64,000 bases of DNA from Arcobacter sp. (GTDB lineage Bacteria > Campylobacterota > Campylobacteria > Campylobacterales > Arcobacteraceae). The stretch lies in NCBI GenBank assembly GCA_002869535.1, contig PKUK01000001.1:248001-312000 (forward strand), read 5' to 3'. The notes beneath the pieces were generated by a model that saw only the letters and a list, made by a program, of their open reading frames with translations, was not told where the DNA came from and did not search any database. Within the stretch, counting starts at the first letter, position 1. Every line of letters starts with the position of its first letter. Shown one piece after another: positions 39,613-49,636 of this stretch. Made by a program: the position numbers and the translations under genes.

Positions 39613-40578
39613 TTGTTGCTAAAACAAAAACTTAATATTTGGATAGAAGAATATCTCTTCTTTCCAACTCCTTTTCAAAAATTTATCTCTTTTTTATTTA
39701 TTCCTTTTACTTTAATTTATATGATAATCATTTCTTTTAAAAGAATCTCTTCAAAAAAACAAGACTTTGGAATACCTATTATTTCTGTAGGAAATTTAAT
39801 CGTTGGAGGAAGTGGTAAAACTCCTATTACAATAGCTTTAGCAAAAGATAAAAAAGATGTAGCAGTTATATTAAGGGGGTATGGTAGAGAGTCCGAAGGA
39901 CTTTATGTCATAAGCCAAAATGGAAAGATTTTAGAAGATATTCAAACTAGTGGAGATGAAGCTATGCTTTTATCTAAATCTCTACCTAAAGCTACTGTAA
40001 TAGTTAGTGAAGATAGAGTAAAAGCTATCATAAAAGCAAAAGAGCTTGGCTGTAAATTAGTCTTTTTAGATGATGGATTTTCAAAATATCAAATAAATAA
40101 GTTTGATATACTACTACGACCTAAAAAAGAACCTGATAATATCTTTTGTCTACCAAGTGGTGGATATAGAGAGCCTAAAATGATGTATGCAACTGCAAAT
40201 ATGGTTTTAAAAGAAGGTGTTGATTTTAATAGAGTTGTAAAGTTTAAAAAAGATGGAAAGGTTATAGAAGAGTTACCTTCTAATATAGTAATATTAACCG
40301 CAATTTCAAAGGCAAAAAGACTTTTGGATTTTGTTCCAAAACCATGTGAACTTATCTCTTTTCCTGACCATTATAGTTTTACTAAATTAGATATAGAGGT
40401 AGTTGAAAAATCATATAAAGGGTTTACTATATTAACTACATCAAAAGATTTTGTAAAATTAGAAAAATTTAATATCAAGAATCTTGTTTTGATGGACTTA
40501 GATATAGAACTTAATAAAGATGTTGATTTTTCTAATTTAGAAAAGCATATTAAAATGTATGATATAACTCATGACTAA
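39613..40578 (+). CDS. lpxK: Tetraacyldisaccharide 4'-kinase
   Basis: PIISVGNLIVGGSGKTPITIALA, VAVILRGYGRES, LVFLDDGFSKYQI; TTG start. Confidence 0.92.
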   Translation: MLLKQKLNIWIEEYLFFPTPFQKFISFLFIPFTLIYMIIISFKRISSKKQDFGIPIISVGNLIVGGSGKTPITIALAKDKKDVAVILRGYGRESEGLYVISQNGKILEDIQTSGDEAMLLSKSLPKATVIVSEDRVKAIIKAKELGCKLVFLDDGFSKYQINKFDILLRPKKEPDNIFCLPSGGYREPKMMYATANMVLKEGVDFNRVVKFKKDGKVIEELPSNIVILTAISKAKRLLDFVPKPCELISFPDHYSFTKLDIEVVEKSYKGFTILTTSKDFVKLEKFNIKNLVLMDLDIELNKDVDFSNLEKHIKMYDITHD

Positions 40579-41056
40579 CATATATTATCCAAGTGAAGAG
40601 AGTTTAGGACACCTTGATGGTACGAGAACTATCAATTCACTTCTTTGGAAATTTTTATACAAAAGAGTACAAAAGAGATTAGATAATTCTATTATAAATA
40701 TAGAAAATATGAGAAAAATTGTTTTTAATAAAAAACTCTTACTTCAATGCAAAATAGATAGCAACTTGCCTTTTGTAATATTAAGACGAGAACCAAGTTG
40801 GTATTATGCTGATGATTCGCAGGAGTATTTCATTCCTTTTAGTATCTGTTTTATGGATGGAAAAAGAAAATATGATATTGTTTTAGTTGATGGTAAAATT
40901 GATTTAAGAGATGATAGTAAAAGAGGTGAAAATTTAGATAATAAACTTTCACATACACCTGTTTTATTGGTAAAAGTTTTTAAAAATATAGAAAAAAGTT
41001 TTGAAGTTTTATTGGATTATATGAAAAAAGAAGATGAAAGTTTTTTAGCCAAATAA
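40571..41056 (+). CDS. Hypothetical protein
   Basis: ORF overlapping lpxK by 8 nt. Confidence 0.6.
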   Translation: MTNIYYPSEESLGHLDGTRTINSLLWKFLYKRVQKRLDNSIINIENMRKIVFNKKLLLQCKIDSNLPFVILRREPSWYYADDSQEYFIPFSICFMDGKRKYDIVLVDGKIDLRDDSKRGENLDNKLSHTPVLLVKVFKNIEKSFEVLLDYMKKEDESFLAK

Positions 41057-41083
41057 ACAAGAGACTTTCTTGTTTATTTGATA
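41054..41083. terminator. Terminator hairpin between convergent genes
   Basis: AAATAAACAAGAGACTTTCTTGTTTATTT. Confidence 0.7.
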
Positions 41084-42252
41084 ATATGTCCTACAAATTT
41101 TGACATATTGTTTAATATCTTTCCACCTTTTCTAAATCCTAAAGCACAAGCTTCATAAGCATAAAATACTCCAGCTTGGTAAGAATCTCCTTTTTCATCA
41201 GTTGGAAGCTCTACATACTCTTGATAGATAGCTTTAAAGCCTTCATAATCACCATCAGTTTTCATATCTAATGAGTTATCACTATTTATAATAGCAACAT
41301 TTGCACCTTCTCTTCCAAAACATCTTTTTTCAACTTGTTTTTTACCAACAAGAGGTTCAAAAGAAGTTTCAAGTAAAAGTGGATGATTTGGGTATAAATC
41401 CCAAAGTACTTTCATAAAACCTTTTGATTGGAACATTAATGTATATGCAGGATTGAAAATAATAGCTTTTTTATTTAAGATTATATCTTCTAGTATCAAA
41501 GCTAATTCACTCTCATCTATAGCAATATTTTCCCAAGGAATAAGTTTAAACCAAAACTCAAAATTTATATCATCTTTATAGATACCTTCATCATTGAATT
41601 GAACCTTATCTATAAATTCAAAATCAGTATTAAAGCCAGCTTCACTTGCAATATGCTGTAAAAGTTTTGTTGTATTTATATCTTCGCCACTTGAGGCAAT
41701 AGATGAAAAAAGTATCTTCCATCCTAAATCTTTATAATACTCTTCAAACTTTTCTATGTCGTCTTCCATAGTGATGATTCTTTTAAAGTTATCTTTTAGA
41801 GCATCATATAAGTTGTTAAATTGACTAGCTTCATCTAGATTATTTGCTTTTAACATAGCCCATTGAATAATTGCTGTTTCAAAAACTGCAGTTGGGGTAT
41901 CTGCATTAAATTCAATTAGTTTAATAGGTTTACCATCAACACCACCTGCTAAATCAAATCTTGAATAAAGATGCCAATGTACATCATTTTCCCAAGATTC
42001 TTTTATAAGGTTTACTAAGTTAAATGGAATATTTATCTCATGAAATAGATTATTATCTATAACATAATCACCAGCCTCACAAAACATATCATACAATTCA
42101 TTTGTTGCTTCATAATAGGCATTTGCCTCATCTTCACTTACTTGAACTATCTCATCTGCTATGTATGAAGTTTCATCTTCATCTGTATGCCACACAAATC
42201 CTATAGATTCTAAGTACTCTTTTGTAAGAGGTTCTAATTTTTGTAATTTCAT
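41074..42252 (-). CDS. Glutathionylspermidine synthase-family protein
   Basis: YSRFDLAGGVDGKPIKLIEFNADTPTAVFETAIIQW; FNPAYTLMFQSKGFMKVLWDLYPNHPLLLETSFEP. Confidence 0.9.
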   Translation of the reverse strand: MKLQKLEPLTKEYLESIGFVWHTDEDETSYIADEIVQVSEDEANAYYEATNELYDMFCEAGDYVIDNNLFHEINIPFNLVNLIKESWENDVHWHLYSRFDLAGGVDGKPIKLIEFNADTPTAVFETAIIQWAMLKANNLDEASQFNNLYDALKDNFKRIITMEDDIEKFEEYYKDLGWKILFSSIASSGEDINTTKLLQHIASEAGFNTDFEFIDKVQFNDEGIYKDDINFEFWFKLIPWENIAIDESELALILEDIILNKKAIIFNPAYTLMFQSKGFMKVLWDLYPNHPLLLETSFEPLVGKKQVEKRCFGREGANVAIINSDNSLDMKTDGDYEGFKAIYQEYVELPTDEKGDSYQAGVFYAYEACALGFRKGGKILNNMSKFVGHIIK

Positions 42253-42255
42253 TAA

Positions 42256-42891
42256 TCAGCCACCAAAGAAACCAGATGATCTAGACCCAAAAGATGAACT
42301 AGATTTTGAAGAACTGCTTCCTCCAAAAAAGCCACTTTTTTTACTTGAAGTAGAAGTTTTACTTGAGCTAGCTGCTTTTGTAAATGAACTTTGACTTTTA
42401 GAGTATGTTTGAGGAGATTTATATTGTGTTCTTCTTTGTGATTGGAAATTCTGGTTGTTGAATAGTTTATTTCCTATCCATGAACCTATCATTGCACCAG
42501 CAATTGATGATAATAAAACTCCACCAAGTCCCATTCCACCACTTGACATTTCAGGGTTTGTTAATGGTGATGTTCCTGCTTCTATTTTTGCATTTTCTAC
42601 TTTTACAAGTTTATCTATCTCTTCTTGTGTTAATATTCGCTCACTTCCATCTGGTTTTCTTAAAACGACAGTAGTTTTAGTAGCAGGGAATTCATCTGCT
42701 ATGGCATATTGACCATTGGCACTCTCTTCAATGATTACAAAGGCACCTTGCTTTTGACTAGCATTCGTAAAAGCATCGTTTTGACCTTGTCTGTTATTTG
42801 AGCTATCTCCACAACCAACAAGTCCTGTAATTAAAATTGCACCTAATCCACCAACAATGGCATAGTCTGATATTTTTTTAATATGTTTCAT
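42256..42891 (-). CDS. UPF0323-type lipoprotein, Ser/Gly-rich C-terminus
   Basis: Lipobox GLVGCGDS; KTTVVLRKPDGSERILTQEEIDKLV; Ser/Lys-rich tail. Confidence 0.75.
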   Translation of the reverse strand: MKHIKKISDYAIVGGLGAILITGLVGCGDSSNNRQGQNDAFTNASQKQGAFVIIEESANGQYAIADEFPATKTTVVLRKPDGSERILTQEEIDKLVKVENAKIEAGTSPLTNPEMSSGGMGLGGVLLSSIAGAMIGSWIGNKLFNNQNFQSQRRTQYKSPQTYSKSQSSFTKAASSSKTSTSSKKSGFFGGSSSSKSSSSFGSRSSGFFGG

Positions 42892-42988
42892 CTATTTCCT
42901 TTGTATTTTTTAAAATAAATATAAGTGTATCTATCTTATCAAAGTTCTATTAATTAAAAATGAATAGAACTCTATAAATATAAGCCTC

Positions 42989-43189
42989 TTATATCTCTTC
43001 TTCTTTATTCATAAAATTTTTGATTTTTTTATCAGTATTATATTGACTCAATGAATATACTGACCATAAAGCAGCAGGAAGCCAACCTATGATTGTAATT
43101 TGTAAAATTAAACAAATTATTCCAGCAATTGGCTTACCTATAGTAAAAAAGTTGAGCCATGGGATTAGAATAGCTAAAATTAATCTCAT
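42989..43189 (-). CDS. Small YqaE/Pmp3-like membrane protein
   Basis: IPWLNFFTIGKPIAGIICLILQITIIGWLPAALWSVYSL. Confidence 0.7.
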   Translation of the reverse strand: MRLILAILIPWLNFFTIGKPIAGIICLILQITIIGWLPAALWSVYSLSQYNTDKKIKNFMNKEEEI

Positions 43190-43198
43190 AAAACTCTC

Positions 43199-44038
43199 TT
43201 ACTTTTGTTCTTCATCATCAATTATATCTTCAGATGGATCTTTTTTTAAAGCTTCTCTCATCACTCTAATTAAGCTTTCATCGGCTTTTGTGTCTGTAAA
43301 GAGTTCAAATGCAAGAACACCTTGGTATAAAAGCATATCTTCACCATCTTTTGCTTTTAAGCCTTCTGCTAGTGCTAGTTTTAAAAATGGAGTCTCTTTT
43401 CCATATATACAATCAAAAGCGTATTTTGCATTTAAAAAGATACTTTCAAGTGTAGTTTTTTTGATAGGGTAGTCATCATTATTTAGTCCTGCAGTTGTAG
43501 AGTTTACAATTAAATCATAATGATTCATTTGAAAATTACCCCAAGTATAAGTCTTAAAGCCTTGTTCTTTAAAAAAAACTAGCTTTTCAGCACTTCTATT
43601 TAGTATTATTACTTCAACATTTTCTTCTTTTAAAGCCATAGCTATAGCTTTTGCAGTACCACCAGCACCTAAAATAAGTACTGATTTGATTTTTCCAAAA
43701 TCACTTATAGCTTTCAAAAATCCTGGTGCATCTGTATTGTAAGCAAAAATCTTATCATCTTTTTTTACATAAGTGTTTACAGCTTCAATTTCATTTGCTA
43801 TTCCTACAACTTCATCAGCTAACTTAAAAGCATCCTCTTTATGAGGAACTGTTATATTAGCACCTTTAATATTTTCTGAATTAAAAATCTCTTTAATCTT
43901 CTTACCATCTGTTAATAAATACTTATCATAAAATGAGTTTAAATTTAGATGTTCAAAAGCACTGTTATGCATTTGAGGAGATTTTGAGTGTTCTATGGGA
44001 TTACCAAATATAAAAAATTTTTCTTTTTCTTGCGACAT
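43199..44038 (-). CDS. aroE: Shikimate dehydrogenase
   Basis: FGNPIEHSKSPQMHNSAF, GANITVPHKEDAF, VLILGAGGTAKAIAMAL, ANEIEAVNTY. Confidence 0.95.
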   Translation of the reverse strand: MSQEKEKFFIFGNPIEHSKSPQMHNSAFEHLNLNSFYDKYLLTDGKKIKEIFNSENIKGANITVPHKEDAFKLADEVVGIANEIEAVNTYVKKDDKIFAYNTDAPGFLKAISDFGKIKSVLILGAGGTAKAIAMALKEENVEVIILNRSAEKLVFFKEQGFKTYTWGNFQMNHYDLIVNSTTAGLNNDDYPIKKTTLESIFLNAKYAFDCIYGKETPFLKLALAEGLKAKDGEDMLLYQGVLAFELFTDTKADESLIRVMREALKKDPSEDIIDDEEQK

Positions 44039-44135
44039 TGATTTCCTTAAAATAAAATCTGATTCTACCCAAAGATTAATAAGAGGATATTAAAAAAATT
44101 ATGATAAATTAATATAAAAAGAATTTGGGAAAAAT

Positions 44136-44807
44136 ATGGACACTATTAAAAAGATAATAACAACTAAAGATGATGGCAATGTAGCCTATCATGTAGATGA
44201 TTTGAAAAATAGTGTAGATAAAAATAGATTGAAACTCTCTCAAAAATATAATTTTGATATATCAAAATTGAGATATATGAACCAAGTTCATGGGGAAAAT
44301 ATAAAAATTGTTGATTTTAATTCACCTTTATTGATAGATAACTGTGATGCTTTGATTACTAAAGAGAAGAATCTACCTATAATGGTAATGGTAGCTGATT
44401 GTATACCTATATTATTAAGTGATAATAAAAAAGGTGTAATTGCAGTAGTTCATGCAGGAAGAAACTCTACTTTTTTAAATATAGTTCAAAAATCAGCACT
44501 TATGATGATAAAAGAACTAGAATGTAAGGTAGAAGATATAAATGCTTATTTTGGTCCATCTATACAAAAATGTTGTTATGAAGTTTCCCCTGAACTGGAA
44601 AATATTGCTATAAAATCTTTTGGAAAAGAGTTTTGTAAAAATAGATATCTTGATTTACAAGGAATAAATGTAAAACAACTCAATGATATTGGGGTGATGA
44701 ATATAGAAGTATCAAATATTTGTACAAAATGTTCCAATGAGCCATATTTTTCATATAGAAATAATAAAGATTGTGGAAGATTTTCAATAATAGGAGTTAT
44801 TGAATAA
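44136..44807 (+). CDS. pgeF: Peptidoglycan editing factor PgeF / multicopper polyphenol oxidase (DUF152)
   Basis: NQVHGENI, VADCIPILLSDNKKGVIAVVHAGRNST, YFGPSIQKCCYEV, YFSYRNNKDCGRF. Confidence 0.9.
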   Translation: MDTIKKIITTKDDGNVAYHVDDLKNSVDKNRLKLSQKYNFDISKLRYMNQVHGENIKIVDFNSPLLIDNCDALITKEKNLPIMVMVADCIPILLSDNKKGVIAVVHAGRNSTFLNIVQKSALMMIKELECKVEDINAYFGPSIQKCCYEVSPELENIAIKSFGKEFCKNRYLDLQGINVKQLNDIGVMNIEVSNICTKCSNEPYFSYRNNKDCGRFSIIGVIE

Positions 44808-44813
44808 ATAAAA

Positions 44814-44857
44814 ATGTATAAAAAATGTCAAAGTTATGTAAAAATAATGTAAAAAAT
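44814..44857. promoter_or_regulatory. Four direct repeats with exact 11-bp period (ATGTNNAAANN)
   Basis: ATGTATAAAAA|ATGTCAAAGTT|ATGTAAAAATA|ATGTAAAAAAT; ATGT at 44814, 44825, 44836, 44847. Confidence 0.8.
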
Positions 44858-44954
44858 ACTTAAAAATAAATAAAACTAGCTAAAATTACTATAAAATATA
44901 ACTTTTAAGTTTCGATTGGTTACAATTTTACAAAAATAAATAAAGGGGTTATTT

Positions 44955-46214
44955 ATGAGTAAACCAGTAAGTAAAGAAGAAGCTTTAGATTATCACCAGT
45001 TTCCAAAACCGGGTAAATTGGAAATTGGAACTACAACAAAACTTGGAACACAAAGAGATTTAGCCTTGGCATATACACCAGGAGTTGCATTTCCTTGTTT
45101 AGAAATTGAAAAAGATCCAGATAATGCATTTAAATATACAGCTAAGAAAAATCTTGTTGCTGTTATATCAAATGGTACAGCTGTACTTGGTCTTGGTAAT
45201 ATTGGTGCAGTTGCATCAAAACCAGTTATGGAAGGTAAAGCTGTATTATTTAAAAAATTTGCTGCTGTTGATTCATTTGATATTGAAGTGGATGAAACAG
45301 ATGTTGATAAGTTTGTATCTATATGTAAGGCAATTTCACCAACATTTGGTGGTATTAACCTTGAAGATATTAAATCACCTGAGTGTTTTGAAATAGAGAG
45401 AAGATTAATAGAAGAGGTTGATATTCCAGTAATGCATGATGATCAACATGGAACAGCAATTATTACAACTGCTGGATTAATAAATGCTTGTGAAATCATA
45501 GGAAAAAAGCTTGAAGATTTAAAAGTTATTGTTGTAGGAGCAGGGGCTGCTGCTATTTCATGTGCTAGAATGTATAAAGCTGTTGGAGTAGAAAATATTA
45601 TTATGTGTGATTCTAAGGGTGTTATTCATGATGGTAGAGATGATTTAAATAAATATAAAAAAGAGTTTTCTATAAAAGATTCTTTGACAAAACTAGAAGC
45701 TTTTAGAGAGGCTGATGTAGTTTTAGGATTATCAAGACCTGGAACTTTTACTGAAGAACATATTGCTGTAATGGCTGATGAACCAATTGTATTTGCTTTA
45801 GCAAATCCAACTCCTGAACTTTTTCCAGATGATATATTTAAAATAAGAGATAAAGCAATAGTTGGAACTGGAAGAAGTGATTTTAATAATCAAGTAAATA
45901 ATGTACTTGGTTTTCCATTTATTTTTAGAGGAGCATTAGATGTTCAAGCTAAAAAAATAAATATGCAAATGAAAAAAGCAGCTGCTTATGCAATTGCAGA
46001 CTTAGCTAAAAAACCAGTTACTGCTGAAGTAAAAGCAATATTTGGAGATCATTTGACATTTTCAAAAGATTATATTATTCCTAAACCATTTGATAAAAGA
46101 CTTATTGTAGAAATCTCAAGTGCAGTTGCAAATGCAGCAGTAGAATCTGGTGTTTCAAGAGTAAAAGATTTTGATTTAGTAGCGTATAAAGAAGAGTTAG
46201 CACAAATGATTTAA
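44955..46214 (+). CDS. NAD(P)-dependent malic enzyme
   Basis: DLALAYTPGVAFPC, VAVISNGTAVLGLGNIGA, VMHDDQHGTAIITTAGLINA, VVVGAGAAAISCARM. Confidence 0.95.
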   Translation: MSKPVSKEEALDYHQFPKPGKLEIGTTTKLGTQRDLALAYTPGVAFPCLEIEKDPDNAFKYTAKKNLVAVISNGTAVLGLGNIGAVASKPVMEGKAVLFKKFAAVDSFDIEVDETDVDKFVSICKAISPTFGGINLEDIKSPECFEIERRLIEEVDIPVMHDDQHGTAIITTAGLINACEIIGKKLEDLKVIVVGAGAAAISCARMYKAVGVENIIMCDSKGVIHDGRDDLNKYKKEFSIKDSLTKLEAFREADVVLGLSRPGTFTEEHIAVMADEPIVFALANPTPELFPDDIFKIRDKAIVGTGRSDFNNQVNNVLGFPFIFRGALDVQAKKINMQMKKAAAYAIADLAKKPVTAEVKAIFGDHLTFSKDYIIPKPFDKRLIVEISSAVANAAVESGVSRVKDFDLVAYKEELAQMI

Positions 46215-46220
46215 TAAAAA

Positions 46221-46262
46221 TAATGGTATTATTCCAATCTTAAAACGGGAATAATACTATTA
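46221..46262. terminator. Hairpin between malic enzyme and purU
   Basis: GTATTATTCC (46226-46235) / GGAATAATAC (46248-46257), extended by TAAT/ATTA. Confidence 0.6.
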
Positions 46263-46274
46263 TATGGGAATAAA

Positions 46275-47108
46275 ATGAAAGAGTACATACTTCTAATAAA
46301 CACTTCTGATTCAAAAGGTTTAGTATACAACGTATCTAAAGTTCTTTTTGCAAATAATTTAAATATTGAACAAAATGCTGAATATGTTGATGCTGAAACA
46401 AAAAAATTCTTTATGAGAACAGTAATAACCGGTGATGTAAATTCAAAAATTCTTTTAAAAGAGTTAACAGAAGTTCTACCTAAAGAGTCACAAGTTAAAC
46501 TAAGAGAAAAAGCAAAAAAAGATATTGTAATCCTTGCTACAAAAGAGTCACATGTTCTAGGTGATTTACTTATTAGATATCTTGATGGAGAGTTAGAAGC
46601 AAATATCAAAGCAGTAATTGCAAATCATGACTATCTTAAAGACTTAGTAGAGAAGTTTGACATTCCATTTCATTGTATAAGTGCAGAAGGCCTAGAGCGA
46701 GAAGCACATGAAGATTTAGTAATAGAAAAAATAAAAGAGTATAACCCAGAACTTATAGTTTTAGCTAAATATATGAGAATCTTAACTCCAAAATTTGTAC
46801 AAGAGTTTCCTCAACAAGTTTTAAATATCCATCACTCATTTTTACCTGCATTTATTGGAGCAAACCCTTATAAACAGGCACATCATAGAGGTGTTAAAAT
46901 TATAGGTGCTACAGCTCATTATGTTACTGATGATTTGGATGAAGGTCCAATTATTGCCCAAGATGTTGTTAGAGTTGATCATACATTTTCTTGGCAAGAT
47001 ATGAGAATCGCAGGGAAAAATGTAGAAAAAGTTGTATTATCAAATGCTTTACAACTCTTACTTGAAGACAAAGTTTTTGTTTATGGCAACAAAACGGTAA
47101 TTTTATAG
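46275..47108 (+). CDS. purU: Formyltetrahydrofolate deformylase
   Basis: ACT-like N-terminus; VLAKYMRILTPKFVQEFPQQVLNIHHSFLPAFIGANPYKQAHHRGVKIIGATAHYVTDDLDEGPIIAQD. Confidence 0.96.
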   Translation: MKEYILLINTSDSKGLVYNVSKVLFANNLNIEQNAEYVDAETKKFFMRTVITGDVNSKILLKELTEVLPKESQVKLREKAKKDIVILATKESHVLGDLLIRYLDGELEANIKAVIANHDYLKDLVEKFDIPFHCISAEGLEREAHEDLVIEKIKEYNPELIVLAKYMRILTPKFVQEFPQQVLNIHHSFLPAFIGANPYKQAHHRGVKIIGATAHYVTDDLDEGPIIAQDVVRVDHTFSWQDMRIAGKNVEKVVLSNALQLLLEDKVFVYGNKTVIL

Positions 47109-47572
47109 TGTTTAATATTGTTTTATTAGAGCCTAGGATTCCAGGGAATGTGGGAACTATTGGGCGACTTGCTTTTGCTTTAAATTGTAGACTACACTTA
47201 ATAAAGCCATATGGCTTTGGTGAAATAACAGAAAAAGAAGTAAGACGAGCTGGACTTGATTATTGGTATGATTTAGATATTACTGAATATGAAAATATTG
47301 AAGAGTTTTGGTCTAAAAATCCACTTAATGATAGACATTTTTTTGCTACGACAAAAACACAGCAAGTATATTTTGAAGCTAATTATGAAGTAGGGGACTA
47401 CTTTTATTTTGGTAGAGAAGATGCAGGTTTACCTGAAGATTTATTAGCAAAAAATGAAAAAGGATGTATTACAATTCCTATGACAAATGATGCAAGAAGT
47501 CTAAATATGGCAAACTCCGTATCTATTATTGCATATGAAGCTCTAAGACAAAACTTTAAAGAGTTTAAATAA
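47108..47572 (+). CDS. trmL: tRNA (cytidine(34)-2'-O)-methyltransferase TrmL
   Basis: MFNIVLLEPRIPGNVGTIGRLAFALNCRLHLIKPYGF, YFGREDAGLPEDLL, IPMTNDARSLNMANSVSIIAYEALRQ. Confidence 0.95.
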   Translation: MFNIVLLEPRIPGNVGTIGRLAFALNCRLHLIKPYGFGEITEKEVRRAGLDYWYDLDITEYENIEEFWSKNPLNDRHFFATTKTQQVYFEANYEVGDYFYFGREDAGLPEDLLAKNEKGCITIPMTNDARSLNMANSVSIIAYEALRQNFKEFK

Positions 47573-47798
47573 ACTCTTTTTTTGCTTTTTTTATAAGTTT
47601 TTTTATAGCTTTTCTTTTCTCTTCTAGTTTTTTCTCATCATTTTTCTTTTCACACTCTTTTAGCTTATCTTCTATGCTTTGTTTTTTATTATAGAGTTCT
47701 TTAATCATTCTATTAATTTCTACTGTATTCTCTTTTACCTCTTTTTTATCCCACGAAAAGTATGTTTTAAAAATTTTTACAAGTTTAGACATTTTCAT
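47565..47798 (-). CDS. Small lysine-rich hypothetical protein
   Basis: ORF overlapping the Na/Pi transporter gene end. Confidence 0.6.
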   Translation of the reverse strand: MKMSKLVKIFKTYFSWDKKEVKENTVEINRMIKELYNKKQSIEDKLKECEKKNDEKKLEEKRKAIKKLIKKAKKEFI

Positions 47799-49548
47799 TA
47801 TTTTCTCCTAAAGTTCTTAATTTTGCATCATTTACAAATAGTATATTTGCTATTCTAAATAAATTTTTACTCATGTTTATTACACTTCCCGTATCATTTA
47901 TTAGTGAAGTTCCCATTTTAGGTGTAATCTTATCATTTCTTATTAATTCATCTATTTTTTTATTGAATTGTATCTCTAGTTCTTCTAAGTTATCTTTATA
48001 AACTTGAATTTGAGTTGATGTTTCTACATCATCTATATCTTTATTTCTTAATTGATTAGTCCGTAGAATATTTAGTGCTAACTCTTTTTTTAATGAGATG
48101 TATTCTGCTCTTATATATTCATTTTTACTATATAAATATATATTTATATTACGTTGAATATCTCTTGTATCTTTTAATATTTTTACAATTATATTTGAAG
48201 ATAGTCTTAACTGTCCAATATAAAAAAGCTGATGTTCATTCATATTACTTTGTGATCTTAATAGATAATCAATAATCTCACTATATAAAGATTTTAAATC
48301 ATTTTGATAAATTTCATCTAAATTAGTATCTATTTTAGCCGGATTTTTAATTGCATTGTCAATATCTTTTTCCTCATTTAAATTAGAAGTATGAATAGAT
48401 AGGGCATGAAGTATAGCTTTTTGTGCATTTTCATATAGGTGAAGAACTTCTTTTTGCACAGATACCATTGCATTGTAGGGTATCTTGATATTTGATTCAT
48501 CTAAATATATAGGTTTTGATGCTTTTTTGATTTTGTCTTTTATTAATTTTTTTGAAAGAGTAACAATAAAGGCAATAAATGGAAATAATATAACTATTCC
48601 TAAAAGATTAAATATAGTATGAAATAGTGCTAGTTTCATAGTGTAGTTTTCACTATCAATTCCAAAATATGGGGCTATTAAATCAACAAAATCTTTTAAT
48701 GTATAAATAAGAGCAACAGCAACAGCTGCAGTTATAATATTGAACACAAAATGTCCAAAAGCTAATCTTTTACCATTTTCATTTGAAGTTAAAGAGCCAA
48801 TTATTGCTGTAACTGTTGTACCAATATTTGCTCCAATAGCTAAGGCAATAGCATCGATATAAATTATATTTGCTCCGGAGAGAGCTGTAATAATAATAGC
48901 CATAGTTGCACTACTAGATTGTATAACTACAGTTGCAATTGCACCAATTATTATATATATAAAAATACCAGTAAATCCTCCAACAGAGTATGAAGCTAAA
49001 TTAATGGCATCTTTTAAGGTTTCAAATCCATCTTTCATATATGAAATACCTAAAAATATAAATCCAAGTCCAAGTAAAATATTTCCAAGTCCTATATATT
49101 TTTGACTTTTTGAAAATCTAAAAATAACACCAAAAATAATCAATGGCATTGCATATAAAGATATCTTTATCTTAAGTCCAAATGAAGAGACAATCCATGC
49201 TGTAGTAGTACTACCTAGGTTTGACCCAAAAACTATTGCCATACCTTGAGTTAGGGTAATTAGTTCTACTGTTAAAAATGAGATAACAATTACAGAGATT
49301 AAAGAAGAACTTTGAACTATCGAAGTAGTAACAAAACCTGTTAATACTGCTTTAATATTTGTAGAAGTAAACTTCTCTAAAACCTTTTCTAAAGTACCAC
49401 CTGAAAAGAGCTTAAAGCCATTTTCCATAAAGTGCATACCAATCATAAATATTGCAATACCAGTAGCTATTATTTTTATATTTTCACTTGAAATTATAAA
49501 ATAAGCTAAAAGAAGTAAAATTAGGGGTAGGGTTAATTTTTTAATCAT
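47785..49548 (-). CDS. Na+/phosphate cotransporter family protein with PhoU-like C-terminus
   Basis: GFVTTSIVQSSSLISVIVISF, VVIQSSSATMAIIITAL, AIGANIGTTVTAIIGSL QSSS repeats. Confidence 0.93.
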   Translation of the reverse strand: MIKKLTLPLILLLLAYFIISSENIKIIATGIAIFMIGMHFMENGFKLFSGGTLEKVLEKFTSTNIKAVLTGFVTTSIVQSSSLISVIVISFLTVELITLTQGMAIVFGSNLGSTTTAWIVSSFGLKIKISLYAMPLIIFGVIFRFSKSQKYIGLGNILLGLGFIFLGISYMKDGFETLKDAINLASYSVGGFTGIFIYIIIGAIATVVIQSSSATMAIIITALSGANIIYIDAIALAIGANIGTTVTAIIGSLTSNENGKRLAFGHFVFNIITAAVAVALIYTLKDFVDLIAPYFGIDSENYTMKLALFHTIFNLLGIVILFPFIAFIVTLSKKLIKDKIKKASKPIYLDESNIKIPYNAMVSVQKEVLHLYENAQKAILHALSIHTSNLNEEKDIDNAIKNPAKIDTNLDEIYQNDLKSLYSEIIDYLLRSQSNMNEHQLFYIGQLRLSSNIIVKILKDTRDIQRNINIYLYSKNEYIRAEYISLKKELALNILRTNQLRNKDIDDVETSTQIQVYKDNLEELEIQFNKKIDELIRNDKITPKMGTSLINDTGSVINMSKNLFRIANILFVNDAKLRTLGENNENV

Positions 49549-49599
49549 AAGTAATTATATATAAATATTTCAGAAATTCAACTATTTTATAAGTTTTAG

Positions 49600-49631
49600 T
49601 GTAGAATTTTGTAAAAATATTGTAAAAAGAT
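49600..49631. promoter_or_regulatory. Phased TGTA(A)AA repeats in the divergent promoter of the Na/Pi transporter and response regulator
   Basis: TGTAGAATTT|TGTAAAAATAT|TGTAAAAAGAT; TGT at 49600, 49610, 49621. Confidence 0.6.
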
Positions 49632-49636
49632 TAAAA

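Noticed and set aside
42161-42394. Acidic/proline-rich plus-strand ORF (EELLPPKKPLFLLE)
   Set aside because: Antisense to the Ser/Lys-rich UPF0323 lipoprotein tail and the synthetase gene; explained by composition
45106-45396. 96-aa Leu-rich ORF inside malic enzyme
   Set aside because: Out-of-frame shadow ORF of a well-supported gene
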